A stretch of 64,000 bases of DNA from Magicicada septendecula (lineage: Eukaryota; Arthropoda; Insecta; Hemiptera; Cicadidae), in NCBI GenBank assembly GCA_034769895.1, contig CM068367.1, forward strand, positions 691,786,268 to 691,850,267. Direction: 5' to 3'. The position numbers and the translations under genes were made by a program. How positions within the stretch are numbered: position 1 is the stretch's first letter; each line of letters opens with the position of its first letter. A model generated the notes under the pieces. The model saw only the letters and a list, made by a program, of their open reading frames with translations, ran no database searches and was not told the DNA's origin. Below are positions 7,756 to 20,268 of this stretch, piece after piece.

Positions 7756-9444
7756 ATGGAGTTAATGAGTAGTATTAATGAAAACTCAAAGAGACTGGAG
7801 GAAAAATTAGATAAAACAAAGGAGGAAATTAAGGAAAACTCAAAGGAACAATTTAGGAAACAGGATGAGAAATTCGACAAAACAAATGAGGAAATTAGAG
7901 AAACCTCAAAACAAATGAACAAAAGATTAAACCAAATTCACGAAAGGTTAGATAGGAATGATGAGGGTTTAAAACAAATGAAGGAAGACATCTTACAAAT
8001 ACATGAAGAAAATTTAAAGCAAATTAATGAAAAAATTGAAAATCTTCATGTGACAATTAACCAGAAGGTGGACCAAAATAATGAGGAAAGGAAATTAGAA
8101 ATAGCCAAAACAAATGAAGAGTTAGAAAAAACTAACGAAACAATAGTACAGGTTCGTGAGGAATTACAGAATAAAATTAATGACACAAAAATTGAGAATA
8201 AAACATTGGTCGAAGAAATCCAACAGGAAACTGTCGAAAAATGTGAGCAAATTAAAAACGAAGTACATCAGGTACGGGAAGAGAATAAGGAAGGTATTAA
8301 GCAAATACAGACAGACATGGGCGAACGACTCGAAAGGGTCTATGGCAATTTAAATAATATGGAAGGTCAAATCAATACCAATAAAAATAAAATAGAAGAG
8401 ATTAGTAGGCGTGAGTTACAATTACAGGAGGAAGTAGATTCATGGCGGGATAGGACATGCCAAATTAATCATACAAATAACCATGAGAACAGAGAATCGA
8501 TTAATTTTCGTAATTATAAGCGCAATCCCACGGAATTTTTAAAGAGATTGGAAGAGGTGATCATAAGGAATAGAGAGAGTCGCTGGAGTATTATACGAAG
8601 CATGATTGATGAAACGTTTAAAGATACTTATGATAATTGGTGGACAGCGGTGCGCCCGGATATACTGGACATGACTGAGTTCAAAAAACAATTTAAGGAG
8701 AAGTATTGGTCGGAATCGACCCAGAACATGATTAGGAATAATTTGAGTAACGGTCGATACGAAACAAATGTAGGCCAGTCCCCTACTTCATACTTTTTAG
8801 GAAAAGTATGTATGGCGCGGAACTTAGAGCCCCGAATTCCCGAAGAATGTTTGGTAATACAACTATCCTATCATTACGAGGAAGGGATAAAAAATGCGCG
8901 TATGTGTAGTCAAATCAAAACGATTCCAGCCATGGCCAAATTCTTGGAGAATTATGAGCACGAGAACCAATACCAAAGAAATAGAATGCTAAATCATAAA
9001 TATCAGAAGTATGATAATAACGCGCCACCAGCCAATTCACATAATAACGATCGCAATCGACCTGCGCATAACGTTAATACTAATAGAACACAAAATGAAA
9101 ACACGAATAATAATTCCAGAAACTATAATTATCGCGGCAATAACAATTACAATTATCGTGATAGTCGCAATAATAGAGGAGATGGGGACAGACGACACAA
9201 TAATTATAGACATAACGTCAATTATATTTACTCCAGACTTCAAGGTAGTCAGCGACGATACTACCCAAGAAGTCACCGATATGACAACCATTATGACCAA
9301 TCTCGGCATGAAGACAACTACCCACATGATGGAAATTATAGAATAGCAGAACATAATACGGAGGATCGCACGGAACCAGTACAAAACCAACACAGTATTC
9401 AGAATGAAAATAGAGAAGAGGGAGTAAGCCCTCATTTAAACTAA
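7756..9444 (+). CDS. gag: Gag-like structural protein, array 1 unit 2
   Basis: The 562-residue product is identical to the unit 1 protein: a coiled coil, a capsid-like region with DNWWTAVRPD and SYFLGKVCMARNLEPRIP, and an Asn/Arg/Tyr-rich tail without zinc knuckles. Complete identity with unit 1 over 1.7 kb points to very recent duplication or ongoing homogenisation of the array, not long independent selection. It ends in the same T TTA AAC TAA context. Confidence 0.85.
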   Translation: MELMSSINENSKRLEEKLDKTKEEIKENSKEQFRKQDEKFDKTNEEIRETSKQMNKRLNQIHERLDRNDEGLKQMKEDILQIHEENLKQINEKIENLHVTINQKVDQNNEERKLEIAKTNEELEKTNETIVQVREELQNKINDTKIENKTLVEEIQQETVEKCEQIKNEVHQVREENKEGIKQIQTDMGERLERVYGNLNNMEGQINTNKNKIEEISRRELQLQEEVDSWRDRTCQINHTNNHENRESINFRNYKRNPTEFLKRLEEVIIRNRESRWSIIRSMIDETFKDTYDNWWTAVRPDILDMTEFKKQFKEKYWSESTQNMIRNNLSNGRYETNVGQSPTSYFLGKVCMARNLEPRIPEECLVIQLSYHYEEGIKNARMCSQIKTIPAMAKFLENYEHENQYQRNRMLNHKYQKYDNNAPPANSHNNDRNRPAHNVNTNRTQNENTNNNSRNYNYRGNNNYNYRDSRNNRGDGDRRHNNYRHNVNYIYSRLQGSQRRYYPRSHRYDNHYDQSRHEDNYPHDGNYRIAEHNTEDRTEPVQNQHSIQNENREEGVSPHLN

Positions 9445-9653
9445 TAGAGGCAGTGAAAATTAATGAATACCCGTCACTGAACCGTAATCTTGGGGAACAA
9501 CAATTAATAAATAAAATTAAGTGTAATCATAAAATAACCATAATTAATAACCACTATTTAAAGAATATCAGGGAAGATTTGTTAGAAGAGGATCAGAAAC
9601 ATGTAAACAGTAATAGTAATAACGAAATCATATATATATCAGCAAAATTCTAA
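9414..9653 (+). pseudogene. pol: Truncated pol start, unit 2
   Basis: Same -1 frame stub as unit 1, ending NNEIIYIS plus three residues. Protease, reverse transcriptase, RNase H and integrase are absent. Confidence 0.7.
9435..9479 (+). promoter_or_regulatory. -1 ribosomal frameshift signal, unit 2
   Basis: TTTAAAC (9435-9441), 9-nt spacer and CAGTGA/TCACTG stem, unchanged from unit 1. Confidence 0.8.
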
Positions 9654-9982
9654 AAGACAGTAAGACCAACTTACAAAAATTATTTGAAATAACTATTATA
9701 TATAAAACGAATTTAGTAAGAAAAAAAAAATTTACTAAATCCAAAAGAAAAAGAATTTATATAAATGAATAAATTCTAAAATGAAGTAAGGACAACTTAC
9801 TACCTTATATTTGAACAACTTCTGTATTAACAAAAAGAAAAAGAATTTATATAAATGAATAAATTCTAAAAAAATAATAAGAACAACTTATTACCAATCT
9901 TGAAGAAAAATACTTGGAATTTAAAAATAATTTGAGTTGAATACTACCACTAAATTCTGAAATACAATAAGAACAACGTATT
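9646..9982 (+). repeat. AATTC / GTAAG-CTTAC hairpin modules, unit 2
   Basis: Four modules in the same order and sequence as unit 1. Confidence 0.75.
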
Positions 9983-10023
9983 ATCGATTTTGAAGAAAAC
10001 AAGAATTATTGTTAAATGTTTAT

Positions 10024-10222
10024 AAAGAAATAATGTGTATAATGAATAACAAACCCCAAGATTACAGAAGAAAACGATAATTATTATTATTATGTGTATA
10101 AAGAAATAATGTGTATAATGAATAACAAACTCCAAGATTACAGAAGAAAACGATAATTATTATTATTATATGTATAAAGAAATAATGTGTATAATGAAGA
10201 ATGAACCCCAAGATAAAAGTTA
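10024..10222 (+). repeat. 76-bp tandem repeat, unit 2
   Basis: Copies start at 10024, 10100 and 10176, matching unit 1. Confidence 0.9.
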
Positions 10223-11290
10223 TTACCTCAAACCTACTTATCCAAAATAAAGAAGAAAAAAAAAAATCATATGACCTAAAATACATACTACATTGCCACA
10301 TGATGGAACAATCTCAGTAAACGATTGAATGTAACTAATATAATGTTAAAGAAGACAAGAAGGAAAGAGTATTTATGAACATAATTCATTAAAAAATAAA
10401 CAGCCAAAATAGTGAAATACGATAAGAAGAAGAATAATTAAGTATAAGGAATATATTTAGTAAGAAATACAATTATAATGATCAACACACAACAACTAAT
10501 TAAAAAATATTGAGATCAGAGGAAAAAAACAAACGAAGAAGATACTTAACATTACAATCTCAACAAAAATGAAAACAAACATGATTACAATTGATAACTG
10601 TCAAAGTCAATATTAACGAATGTTTAAGGAATTAAAATGGAACTACGAAATATGAAAATAGTAATGAAAAAATATAAATGCAACAAAGAAAAAATCTTTT
10701 CCCAAATATTTATTATTAAATGATTAAAGAGATTATTAGGAGATTATTATTATATTTTATAGCTGACTGTAGATGAATTCCAGCAGTACTATATTAAGAT
10801 GTAGTGTGGGCAGCAGAGTATGAAGCCAAACAGTGCCTCTCTGAACTGTACCAACGCATGTGTTAGGGATTGTTAGGGAAATTAAATATTTAAGGAATAT
10901 TAGAATAGTTGCAAAAATAAATTCAGTTTCCGAAGGAATAGGACGAAGAAAACAGAAAGAAGCGTGTTGACAGAAGAATAATTGAAAAATGCAGTAATTA
11001 TAGTAATTATAAATAGGAGAGATGTAAAACTAATGTATCAGTGAATAGTGTAGCCTGTTACCAACAAATAATGTGTAAAAAAAAAAAAAAAAAAAAAATA
11101 TATATATCAAGAATCAAGAATGTTAAATAAAATGATGAAATGTTATTAAATAAAAAAGGTACTAGTACTAGTCTAATGAAGTTACATTGAGAAGACCATC
11201 GTCAACCATTAACAATGAAATTAAGAAAAGGCATGTGAAAAAGGCAAGTTTATTTGACCTAAACTTCATTCAGGTAAACTAAACTTTTTT
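10223..11290 (+). other. Noncoding A-rich region, unit 2
   Basis: Same content as 4011-5077, with the TTAGGGATTGTTAGGGAAA block. The A/TA run near 11078-11107 has a different length and a different join to the following AATCAAGAATG than in unit 1. Confidence 0.6.
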
Positions 11291-11302
11291 AGGAGGGGAA
11301 GC
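11291..11302 (+). other. Polypurine tract, array 1 unit 2
   Basis: AGGAGGGGAAGC directly before the next LTR. Confidence 0.75.
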
Positions 11303-11305
11303 ATA

Positions 11306-13642
11306 TGTAGCGCAACAAAAATGATCGCATTTCTGTTACATAAAAGAAGATTCACAGATTGATAAATAAATTGATACTTAATCTCATAATAGAACAGAGA
11401 CCCAATTATGACAATTATAGTCATAGACAAAATTAGATAAGAATGCAAGGTAGTGTTGAATAGAATAAACGAACCTGTAAAATAAATAATAGCTAATGAT
11501 ATATGTTTAATAAAAAACAAAACAGAAAAATGAAACAATGACTTAATTTATGATAATAACAGATAAGAATTTTGTGTTAAAAAAATATTATATTATAACA
11601 AAAATGTTATGATAAAGTGTATGTGATGTTATATCAAATATGTGTTGAGTTCATGAAAAATAATGAAACAAATAGTGTTATTCAATGACTGTCATAGAAT
11701 GAAGTGTGAGGCAGTTAACCAATGTTCATAAGTTCGAATTTTGTTGTATGTGATCAAGAGATCAAGATAAATTTGTTATTAGATGTAGAAAAATAATTGT
11801 TTATACAAATGTTGATAATTAAGTTTTGATTGTATGTACGAATTTATATAAAAGGGACTATAGATGCCTAACAGACATAACCACAGGTAGATCAATTTAC
11901 AATAAAAGGCCTAACAGCCAAAAATACTAAATAAACACTTATAACTTAAAGGTTAGATGCATCAATTAATAATAATTAATAAATACACTATGAAGAGCTA
12001 GAAAGAAGAAAAAACATTACGTTAATAATAATATTTAATAAAATTTATACAAATTATAATAATACCATAATGCCATAATATCGATTGGTAAAAAATAATA
12101 TCGAAAGTGGATTAAATATAATAAAAAAGGAAAAAACGGAATTATATCAAAAAACCAGTAGAAGATGTGTATAAAATAATAAACCAGCTATCGGTAAAAT
12201 TACATTCCGATAGGACAGCAAATTGACAAAGAATAGACAAAAAAATATATGAAAGAAACACTATATAGTCAAAACATGTGGAAGCGGAAATTAATATAGG
12301 TTGCTAGGGAAAAAATTAAGAAGAAGGTTGTTGATTTAAAAAATAACAAGAATTGCTTTGGATAAAACTGAACGTGATGATTTAAAAAAAACCCAAGAAG
12401 AATTTATTGAATCGTAATATTCGAAATCAACAGATACGATTGTAAAAAAGACAAAATTCTAATGATAATACTTACATCTATCACTAACACAGATTAATAA
12501 AATAACGATACATTATGAAATAATAATCGAGAACAAATAACCAAATTCTACAAGAAGAAACTTGGACTGTCCCATGTCCGAAGGGAATTGATGAAATAGT
12601 AATCAAATATAAAGAGTTAACAATAACACAAATCATAATATTCACAACACCAGAAATTATAACCTTGCAAATACACGGAACAACACTAACTGCTTCAACC
12701 GAAGGAAGAACCTATTTGGATCCTGGCGGTGTAGAAGAAACATCCATCGGGCTGTAAAACAAGTCAGAAGCTGTATTCCGAAGTGGACAGGACAAGAATT
12801 ACTTTTATTAAACTGAAGAAAGAAAACTGTACTTCATAATTGACCAGAACAACGAATTCAGCGATCAACCGCTTACGTGATTTGCTTCGTTAGAGACTGG
12901 TAAAGTTATACTATATTAATCATACTAAATACACAACACCTAATTTTTGTAAATCTTGCATTCTTATTATGTATTTTTAGTCTTCCCCACAGTTACAAGA
13001 ACCTTTACACCCTGAAATAAATAAAATACGAATCAAATATAATATATAACCAAATATAAACAAAGGATTAAATAATCAACAATCGATACCTGAATCTATA
13101 GTCCCAACATATATTAATTAGAATATATCTGAGTTAATGTGAATTGAATACACAAATAAAGAACCTTTATATATTTGTCACACCTTGTTATTTGGAGTAT
13201 GGTTTAGTGAACTGGAACAAAAGTAACTGAATAAGTAGAGAATAAATGGTTAATATAAACATCGAATAACCTATAAGTTTCGTTGAGCCGATACTACAGC
13301 GCTTATAGCGGAATTATCTGACACCAAAGAGGGAGCGTAAAATTATAAAATTAGACAGAACTCTCTTCAAGGCATAATAGGGTTGGATGAAATTGTAGAC
13401 TAAATCTTAAGTTATTTAAGTTCTAGGCACACTAACACTGATAATTATTAAGGAATTAAGTTAACATTAATCATCCATATATTCCACAACTCCAAATATT
13501 TCCGAGAATTTATACAATTAAATTAATACAACACAATCGACAAAGACAACAGTGGGAATTTAGACCGTACGTATCGGTTTATTTAAAAATTGGCTTCCAT
13601 CGCGGGGCTTGAACAGTAGCGGACACACCGCGAATACTTACA
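11306..13642 (+). repeat. LTR of array 1 (shared by units 2 and 3), 2337 bp
   Basis: TG...CA borders as in the other copies; TATA core at 11845-11853. It lacks six bases near 13471 that the other LTR copies have. Confidence 0.7.
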
Positions 13643-13645
13643 AAT

Positions 13646-13666
13646 TGGCGCTCAACTTGTGTAGGG
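13646..13666 (+). other. Primer binding site, array 1 unit 3
   Basis: TGGCGCTCAACTTGTG carries one extra C compared with units 1 and 2, which might weaken pairing to the priming tRNA. Confidence 0.55.
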
Positions 13667-13734
13667 CTTGAGTTAAGTAACTATAATAACAATAACATTA
13701 CTTAACCAGAGCAGGCAACTGTGGGAGAGTAAAC

Positions 13735-13926
13735 ATGCATACCAGAGGTAGATCAAGGATTAGGGCAGGAGAAACGGAGAAGGAAATAGATGAACAAGAA
13801 CAGGAAATAGAACTAATAACAGATAGTAAAATGGAACAACAGGCAGACGAAATAACGGAAACTGAAATAATGGCAGACAAGGAAAGGGAAGTAATGGGAA
13901 GTTGCCCAAGGGGACCAAATAAATAA
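13735..13926 (+). CDS. Short MHTRG leader ORF, unit 3
   Basis: Same 63-residue product and same following frame change as units 1 and 2. Confidence 0.55.
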   Translation: MHTRGRSRIRAGETEKEIDEQEQEIELITDSKMEQQADEITETEIMADKEREVMGSCPRGPNK

Positions 13927-13963
13927 AGCAGAAACCAGAGAAGGACTAAATTGGGAAAAATTA

Positions 13964-15652
13964 ATGGAGTTAATGAGTAGTATTAATGAAAACTCAAAGA
14001 GACTGGAGGAAAAATTAGATAAAACAAAGGAGGAAATTAAGGAAAACTCAAAGGAACAATTTAGGAAACAGGATGAGAAATTCGACAAAACAAATGAGGA
14101 AATTAGAGAAACCTCAAAACAAATGAACGAAAGATTAAACCAAATTCACGAAAGGTTAGATAGGAATGATGAGGGCTTAAAACAAATGAAGGAAGACATC
14201 TTACAAATACATGAAGAAAATTTAAAGCAAATTAATGAAAAAATTGAAAATCTTCATGTGACAATTAACCAGAAGGTGGACCAAAATAATGAGGAAAGGA
14301 AATTAGAAATAGCCAAAACAAATGAAGAGTTAGAAAAAACTAACGAAACAATAGTACAGGTTCGTGAGGAATTACAGAATAAAATTAATGACACAAAAAT
14401 TGAGAATAAAACATTGGTCGAAGAAATCCAACAGGAAACTGTCGAAAAATGTGAGCAAATTAAAAACGAAGTACATCAGGTACGGGAAGAGAATAAGGAA
14501 GGTATTAAGCAAATACAGACAGACATGGGCGAACGACTCGAAAGGGTCTATGGCAATTTAAATAATATGGAAGGTCAAATCAATACCAATAAAAATAAAA
14601 TAGAAGAGATTAGTAGGCGTGAGTTACAATTACAGGAGGAAGTAGATTCATGGCGGGATAGGACATGCCAAATTAATCATACAAATAACCATGAGAACAG
14701 AGAATCGATTAATTTTCGTAATTATAAGCGCAATCCCATGGAATTTTTAAAGAGATTGCAAGAGGTGATCATAAGGAATAGAGAGAGTCGCTGGAGTATT
14801 ATACGAAGCATGATTGATGAAACGTTTAAAGATACTTATGATAATTGGTGGACAGCGGTGCGCCCGGATATACTGGACATGACTGAGTTCAAAAAACAAT
14901 TTAAGGAGAAGTATTGGTCGGAATCGACCCAGAACATGATTAGGAATAATTTGAGTAACGGTCGATACGAAACAAATGTAGGCCAGTCCCCTACTTCATA
15001 CTTTTTAGGAAAAGTATGTATGGCGCGGAACTTAGAGCCCCGAATTCCCGAAGAATGTTTGGTAATACAACTATCCTATCATTACGAGGAAGGGATAAAA
15101 AATGCGCGTATGTGTAGTCAAATCAAAACGATTCCAGCCATGGCCAAATTCTTGGAGAATTATGAGCACGAGAACCAATACCAAAGAAATAGAATGCTAA
15201 ATCATAAATATCAGAAGTATGATAATAACGCGCCACCAGCCAATTCACATAATAACGATCGCAATCGACCTGCGCATAACGTTAATACTAATAGAACACA
15301 AAATGAAAACACGAATAATAATTCCAGAAACTATAATTATCGCGGCAATAACAATTACAATTATCGTGATAGTCGCAATAATAGAGGAGATGGGGACAGA
15401 CGACACAATAATTATAGACATAACGTCAATTATATTTACTCCAGACTTCAAGGTAGTCAGCGACGATACTACCCAAGAAGTCACCGATATGACAACCATT
15501 ATGACCAATCTCGGCATGAAGACAACTACCCACATGATGGAAATTATAGAATAGCAGAACATAATACGGAGGATCGCACGGAACCAGTACAAAACCAACA
15601 CAGTATTCAGAATGAAAATAGAGAAGAGGGAGTAAGCCCTCATTTAAACTAA
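13964..15652 (+). CDS. gag: Gag-like structural protein, array 1 unit 3
   Basis: A 562-residue protein like units 1 and 2, with three substitutions: Lys to Glu at residue 56 in the coiled coil, Thr to Met at 259 and Glu to Gln at 266, both at the start of the capsid-like region. The reading frame is intact from ATG to the T TTA AAC TAA end. The other features (coiled coil, DNWW motif, RNPT-like start, Asn/Arg/Tyr tail lacking zinc knuckles) are unchanged. Confidence 0.85.
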   Translation: MELMSSINENSKRLEEKLDKTKEEIKENSKEQFRKQDEKFDKTNEEIRETSKQMNERLNQIHERLDRNDEGLKQMKEDILQIHEENLKQINEKIENLHVTINQKVDQNNEERKLEIAKTNEELEKTNETIVQVREELQNKINDTKIENKTLVEEIQQETVEKCEQIKNEVHQVREENKEGIKQIQTDMGERLERVYGNLNNMEGQINTNKNKIEEISRRELQLQEEVDSWRDRTCQINHTNNHENRESINFRNYKRNPMEFLKRLQEVIIRNRESRWSIIRSMIDETFKDTYDNWWTAVRPDILDMTEFKKQFKEKYWSESTQNMIRNNLSNGRYETNVGQSPTSYFLGKVCMARNLEPRIPEECLVIQLSYHYEEGIKNARMCSQIKTIPAMAKFLENYEHENQYQRNRMLNHKYQKYDNNAPPANSHNNDRNRPAHNVNTNRTQNENTNNNSRNYNYRGNNNYNYRDSRNNRGDGDRRHNNYRHNVNYIYSRLQGSQRRYYPRSHRYDNHYDQSRHEDNYPHDGNYRIAEHNTEDRTEPVQNQHSIQNENREEGVSPHLN

Positions 15653-15861
15653 TAGAGGCAGTGAAAATTAATGAATACCCGTCACTGAACCGTAATCTTG
15701 GGGAACAACAATTAATAAATAAAATTAAGTGTAATCATAAAATAACCATAATTAATAACCACTATTTAAAGAATATCAGGGAAGATTTGTTAGAAGAGGA
15801 TCAGAAACATGTAAACAGTAATAGTAATAACGAAATCATATATATATCAGCAAAATTCTAA
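15622..15861 (+). pseudogene. pol: Truncated pol start, unit 3
   Basis: Same -1 frame pol stub, ending at the same point as units 1 and 2. Confidence 0.7.
15643..15687 (+). promoter_or_regulatory. -1 ribosomal frameshift signal, unit 3
   Basis: TTTAAAC (15643-15649), 9-nt spacer and CAGTGA/TCACTG stem, unchanged. Confidence 0.8.
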
Positions 15862-16189
15862 AAGACAGTAAGACCAACTTACAAAAATTATTTGAAATAA
15901 CTATTATATATAAAACGAATTTAGTAAGAAAAAAAAATTTACTAAATCCAAAAGAAAAAGAATTTATATAAATGAATAAATTCTAAAATGAAGTAAGGAC
16001 AACTTACTACCTTATATTTGAACAACTTCTGTATTAACAAAAAGAAAAAGAATTTATATAAATGAATAAATTCTAAAAAAATAATAAGAACAACTTATTA
16101 CCAATCTTGAAGAAAAATACTTGGAATTTAAAAATAATTTGAGTTGAATACTACCACTAAATTCTGAAATACAATAAGAACAACGTATT
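15854..16189 (+). repeat. AATTC / GTAAG-CTTAC hairpin modules, unit 3
   Basis: Same four modules; the A-rich loop of the extra ATTTAGTAA hairpin is slightly shorter than in unit 1. Confidence 0.75.
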
Positions 16190-16230
16190 ATCGATTTTGA
16201 AGAAAACAAGAATTATTGTTAAATGTTTAT

Positions 16231-16429
16231 AAAGAAATAATGTGTATAATGAATAACAAACCCCAAGATTACAGAAGAAAACGATAATTATTATTATTAT
16301 GTGTATAAAGAAATAATGTGTATAATGAATAACAAACTCCAAGATTACAGAAGAAAACGATAATTATTATTATTATATGTATAAAGAAATAATGTGTATA
16401 ATGAAGAATGAACCCCAAGATAAAAGTTA
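16231..16429 (+). repeat. 76-bp tandem repeat, unit 3
   Basis: Three starts 76 bp apart as in the other units. Confidence 0.9.
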
Positions 16430-17498
16430 TTACCTCAAACCTACTTATCCAAAATAAAGAAGAAAAAAAAAAATCATATGACCTAAAATACATACTACAT
16501 TGCCACATGATGGAACAATCTCAGTAAACGATTGAATGTAACTAATATAATGTTAAAGAAGACAAGAAGGAAAGAGTATTTATGAACATAATTCATTAAA
16601 AAATAAACAGCCAAAATAGTGAAATACGATAAGAAGAAGAATAATTAAGTATAAGGAATATATTTAGTAAGAAATACAATTATAATGATCAACACACAAC
16701 AACTGATTAAAAAATATTGAGATCAGAGGAAAAAAACAAACGAAGAAGATACTTAACATTACAATCTCAACAAAAATGAAAACAAACATGATTACAATTG
16801 ATAACTGTCAAAGTCAATATTAACGAATGTTTAAGGAATTAAAATGGAACTACGAAATATGAAAATAGTAATGAAAAAATATAAATGCAACAAAGAAAAA
16901 ATCTTTTCCCAAATATTTATTATTAAATGATTAAAGAGATTATTAGGAGATTATTATTATATTTTATAGCTGACTGTAGATGAATTCCAGCAGTACTATA
17001 TTAAGATGTAGTGTGGGCAGCAGAGTATGAAGCCAAACAGTGCCTCTCTGAACTGTACCAACGCATGTGTTAGGGATTGTTAGGGAAATTAAATATTTAA
17101 GGAATATTAGAATAGTTGCAAAAATAAATTCAGTTTCCGAAGGAATAGGACGAAGAAAACAGAAAGAAGCGTGTTGACAGAAGAATAATTGAAAAATGCA
17201 GTAATTATAGTAATTATAAATAGGAGAGATGTAAAACTAATGTATCAGTGAATAGTGTAGCCTGTTACCAACAAATAATGTGTAAAAAAAAAAAAAAAAA
17301 AAAAAATATATATATCAAGAATCAAGAATGTTAAATAAAATGATGAAATGTTATTAAATAAAAAAGGTACTAGTACTAGTCTAATGAAGTTACATTGAGA
17401 AGACCATCGTCAACCATTAACAATGAAATTAAGAAAAGGCATGTGAAAAAGGCAAGTTTATTTGACCTAAACTTCATTCAGGTAAACTAAACTTTTTT
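16430..17498 (+). other. Noncoding A-rich region, unit 3
   Basis: Same content as the equivalent stretch of units 1 and 2; no gene seen. Confidence 0.6.
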
Positions 17499-17510
17499 AG
17501 GAGGGGAAGC
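17499..17510 (+). other. Polypurine tract, array 1 unit 3
   Basis: AGGAGGGGAAGC directly before the last LTR. Confidence 0.75.
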
Positions 17511-17513
17511 ATA

Positions 17514-19856
17514 TGTAGCGCAACAAAAATGATCGCATTTCTGTTACATAAAAGAAGATTCACAGATTGATAAATAAATTGATACTTAATCTCATAATAG
17601 AACAGAGACCCAATTATGACAATTATAGTCATAGACAAAATTAGATAAGAATGCAAGGTAGTGTTGAATAGAATAAACGAACCTGTAAAATAAATAATAG
17701 CTAATGATATATGTTTAATAAAAAACAAAACAGAAAAATGAAACAATGACTTAATTTATGATAATAACAGATAAGAATTTTGTGTTAAAAAAATATTATA
17801 TTATAACAAAAATGTTATGATAAAGTGTATGTGATGTTATATCAAATATGTGTTGAGTTCATGAAAAATAATGAAACAAATAGTGTTATTCAATGACTGT
17901 CATAGAATGAAGTGTGAGGCAGTTAACCAATGTTCATAAGTTCGAATTTTGTTGTATGTGATCAAGAGATCAAGATAAATTTGTTATTAGATGTAGAAAA
18001 ATAATTGTTTATACAAATGTTGATAATTAAGTTTTGATTGTATGTACGAATTTATATAAAAGGGACTATAGATGCCTAACAGACATAACCACAGGTAGAT
18101 CAATTTACAATAAAAGGCCTAACAGCCAAAAATACTAAATAAACACTTATAACTTAAAGGTTAGATGCATCAATTAATAATAATTAATAAATACACTATG
18201 AAGAGCTAGAAAGAAGAAAAAACATTACGTTAATAATAATATTTAATAAAATTTATACAAATTATAATAATACCATAATGCCATAATATCGATTGGTAAA
18301 AAATAATATCGAAGGTGGATTAAATATAATAAAAAAGGAAAAAACGGAATTATATCAAAAAACCAGTAGAAGATGTGTATAAAATAATAAACCAGCTATC
18401 GGTAAAATTACATTCCGATAGGACAGCAAATTGACAAAGAATAGACAAAAAAATATATGAAAGAAACACTATATAGTCAAAACATGTGGAAGCGGAAATT
18501 AATATAGGTTGCTAGGGAAAAAATTAAGAAGAAGGTTGTTGATTTAAAAAATAACAAGAATTGCTTTGGATAAAACTGAACGTGATGATTTAAAAAAAAC
18601 CCAAGAAGAATTTATTGAATCGTAATATTCGAAATCAACAGATACGATTGTAAAAAAGACAAAATTCTAATGATAATACTTACATCTATCACTAACACAG
18701 ATTAATAAAATAACGATACATTATGAAATAACAATCGAGAACAAATAACCAAATTCTACAAGAAGAAACTTGGACTGTCCCATGTCCGAAGGGAATTGAT
18801 GAAATAGTAATCAAATATAAAGAGTTAACAATAACACAAATCATAATATTCACAACACCAGAAATTATAACCTTGCAAATACACGGAACAACACTAACTG
18901 CTTCAACCGAAGGAAGAACCTATTTGGATCCTGGCGGTGTAGAAGAAACATCCATCGGGCTGTAAAACAAGTCAGAAGCTGTATTCCGAAGTGGACAGGA
19001 CAAGAATTACTTTTATTAAACTGAAGAAAGAAAACTGTACTTCATAATTGACCAGAACAACGAATTCAGCGATCAACCGCTTACGTGATTTGCTTCGTTA
19101 GAGACTGGTAAAGTTATACTATATTAATCATACTAAATACACAACACCTAATTTTTGTAAATCTTGCATTCTTATTATGTATTTTTAGTCTTCCCCACAG
19201 TTACAAGAACCTTCACACCCTGAAATAAATAAAATACGAATCAAATATAATATATAACCAAATATAAACAAAGGATTAAATAATCAACAATCGATACCTG
19301 AATCTATAGTCCCAACATATATTAATTAGAATATATCTGAGTTAATGTGAATTGAATACACAAATAAAGAACCTTTATATATTTGTCACACCTTGTTATT
19401 TGGAGTATGGTTTAGTGAACTGGAACAAAAGTAACTGAATAAGTAGAGAATAAATGGTTAATATAAACATCGAATAACCTATAAGTTTCGTTGAGCCGAT
19501 ACTACAGCGCTTATAGCGGAATTATCTGACACCAAAGAGGGAGCGTAAAATTATAAAATTAGACAGAACTCTCTTCAAGGCATAATAGGGTTGGATGAAA
19601 TTGTAGAATAAATCTTAAGTTATTTAAGTTCTAGGCACACTAACACTGATAATTATTAAGGAATTAAGTTAACATTAATTAAGTACATCCATATATTCCA
19701 CAACTCCAAATATTTCCGAGAATTTATACAATTAAATTAATACAACACAATCGACAAAGACAACAGTGGGAATTTAGACCGTACGTATCGGTTTATTTAA
19801 AAATTGGCTTCCATCGCGGGGCTTGAACAGTAGCGGACACACCACGAATACTTACA
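17514..19856 (+). repeat. Terminal 3' LTR of array 1, 2343 bp
   Basis: It runs from TGTAGC to TTACA and then changes abruptly into block X, with no primer binding site following. This is the right end of the array and the best evidence for the LTR 3' border. A few substitutions separate it from the other LTRs (for example near 19213, 19608 and 19844). Confidence 0.75.
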
Positions 19857-20245
19857 ATATTTGTATCTGACATGGAATTGTTACAGTTCTTAGTTAATTA
19901 TGCGGGCTGCCGACATTATAAAAATGTATAAGGGGTGGTCTTGGTCGATGACATTAGTTTCCAATTATTTAATAGATATTGGCGGGTCAGTTATTTGATG
20001 TTTCCATATCACGGGGCGATAAAGGAATAATATACAGGCGGGCCGTGGGGCGTTTGATTATGATGGCATATAAATGTAACGGTGATTTTGTGAAATTTAA
20101 TTGTGATGTTAGAGGCTGTTATGTGTTCTAGAGAGGGAGTGATAAATATATACATATATAAAAGTACCTTTTTATAATGTCGAGATTAAAAAAAAAAAAA
20201 ATTTGTTGAGTTATGATCATGATCAGTTCAGATTGAGGGGTGTGT

Positions 20246-20268
20246 GTGTATATATATATATATATATA
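20246..20268. repeat. TA microsatellite at the fold-back insertion point
   Basis: A (TG)n then (TA)n run. The matching place in copy 2 of block X (about 50005-50035) has an uninterrupted TA run. Confidence 0.8.

Larger units (their letters stand above)
1..19856 (+). mobile_element. Tandem array 1: head-to-tail gag-only LTR retroelements sharing LTRs
   Basis: The same sequence restarts at 1, 6213, 12426 and 18634, giving periods of 6212, 6213 and 6208 bp. Within each period I see an LTR, a primer binding site, gag, a pol stub, noncoding DNA and a polypurine tract, all on the plus strand. Neighbouring internal regions are separated by one LTR, not two, so this is LTR-int-LTR-int-LTR-int-LTR. 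The window starts inside the first LTR, so the full length is unknown. Units differ by only scattered substitutions, short indels and homopolymer lengths, so amplification or homogenisation is recent. The array ends exactly at an LTR 3' end (TTACA at 19856). No reverse transcriptase or integrase is present in any unit. The family looks like a non-autonomous Ty3/gypsy-type element; that assignment rests on the related minus-strand element at 53448-60093. Confidence 0.9.

Noticed and set aside
1..19856. HeT-A-like telomeric non-LTR retrotransposon array (gag-only, tandem, long 3' noncoding region)
   Set aside because: The general look is similar, but the units have primer binding sites, polypurine tracts and an array end at an LTR terminus, and no poly(A) joins between units.
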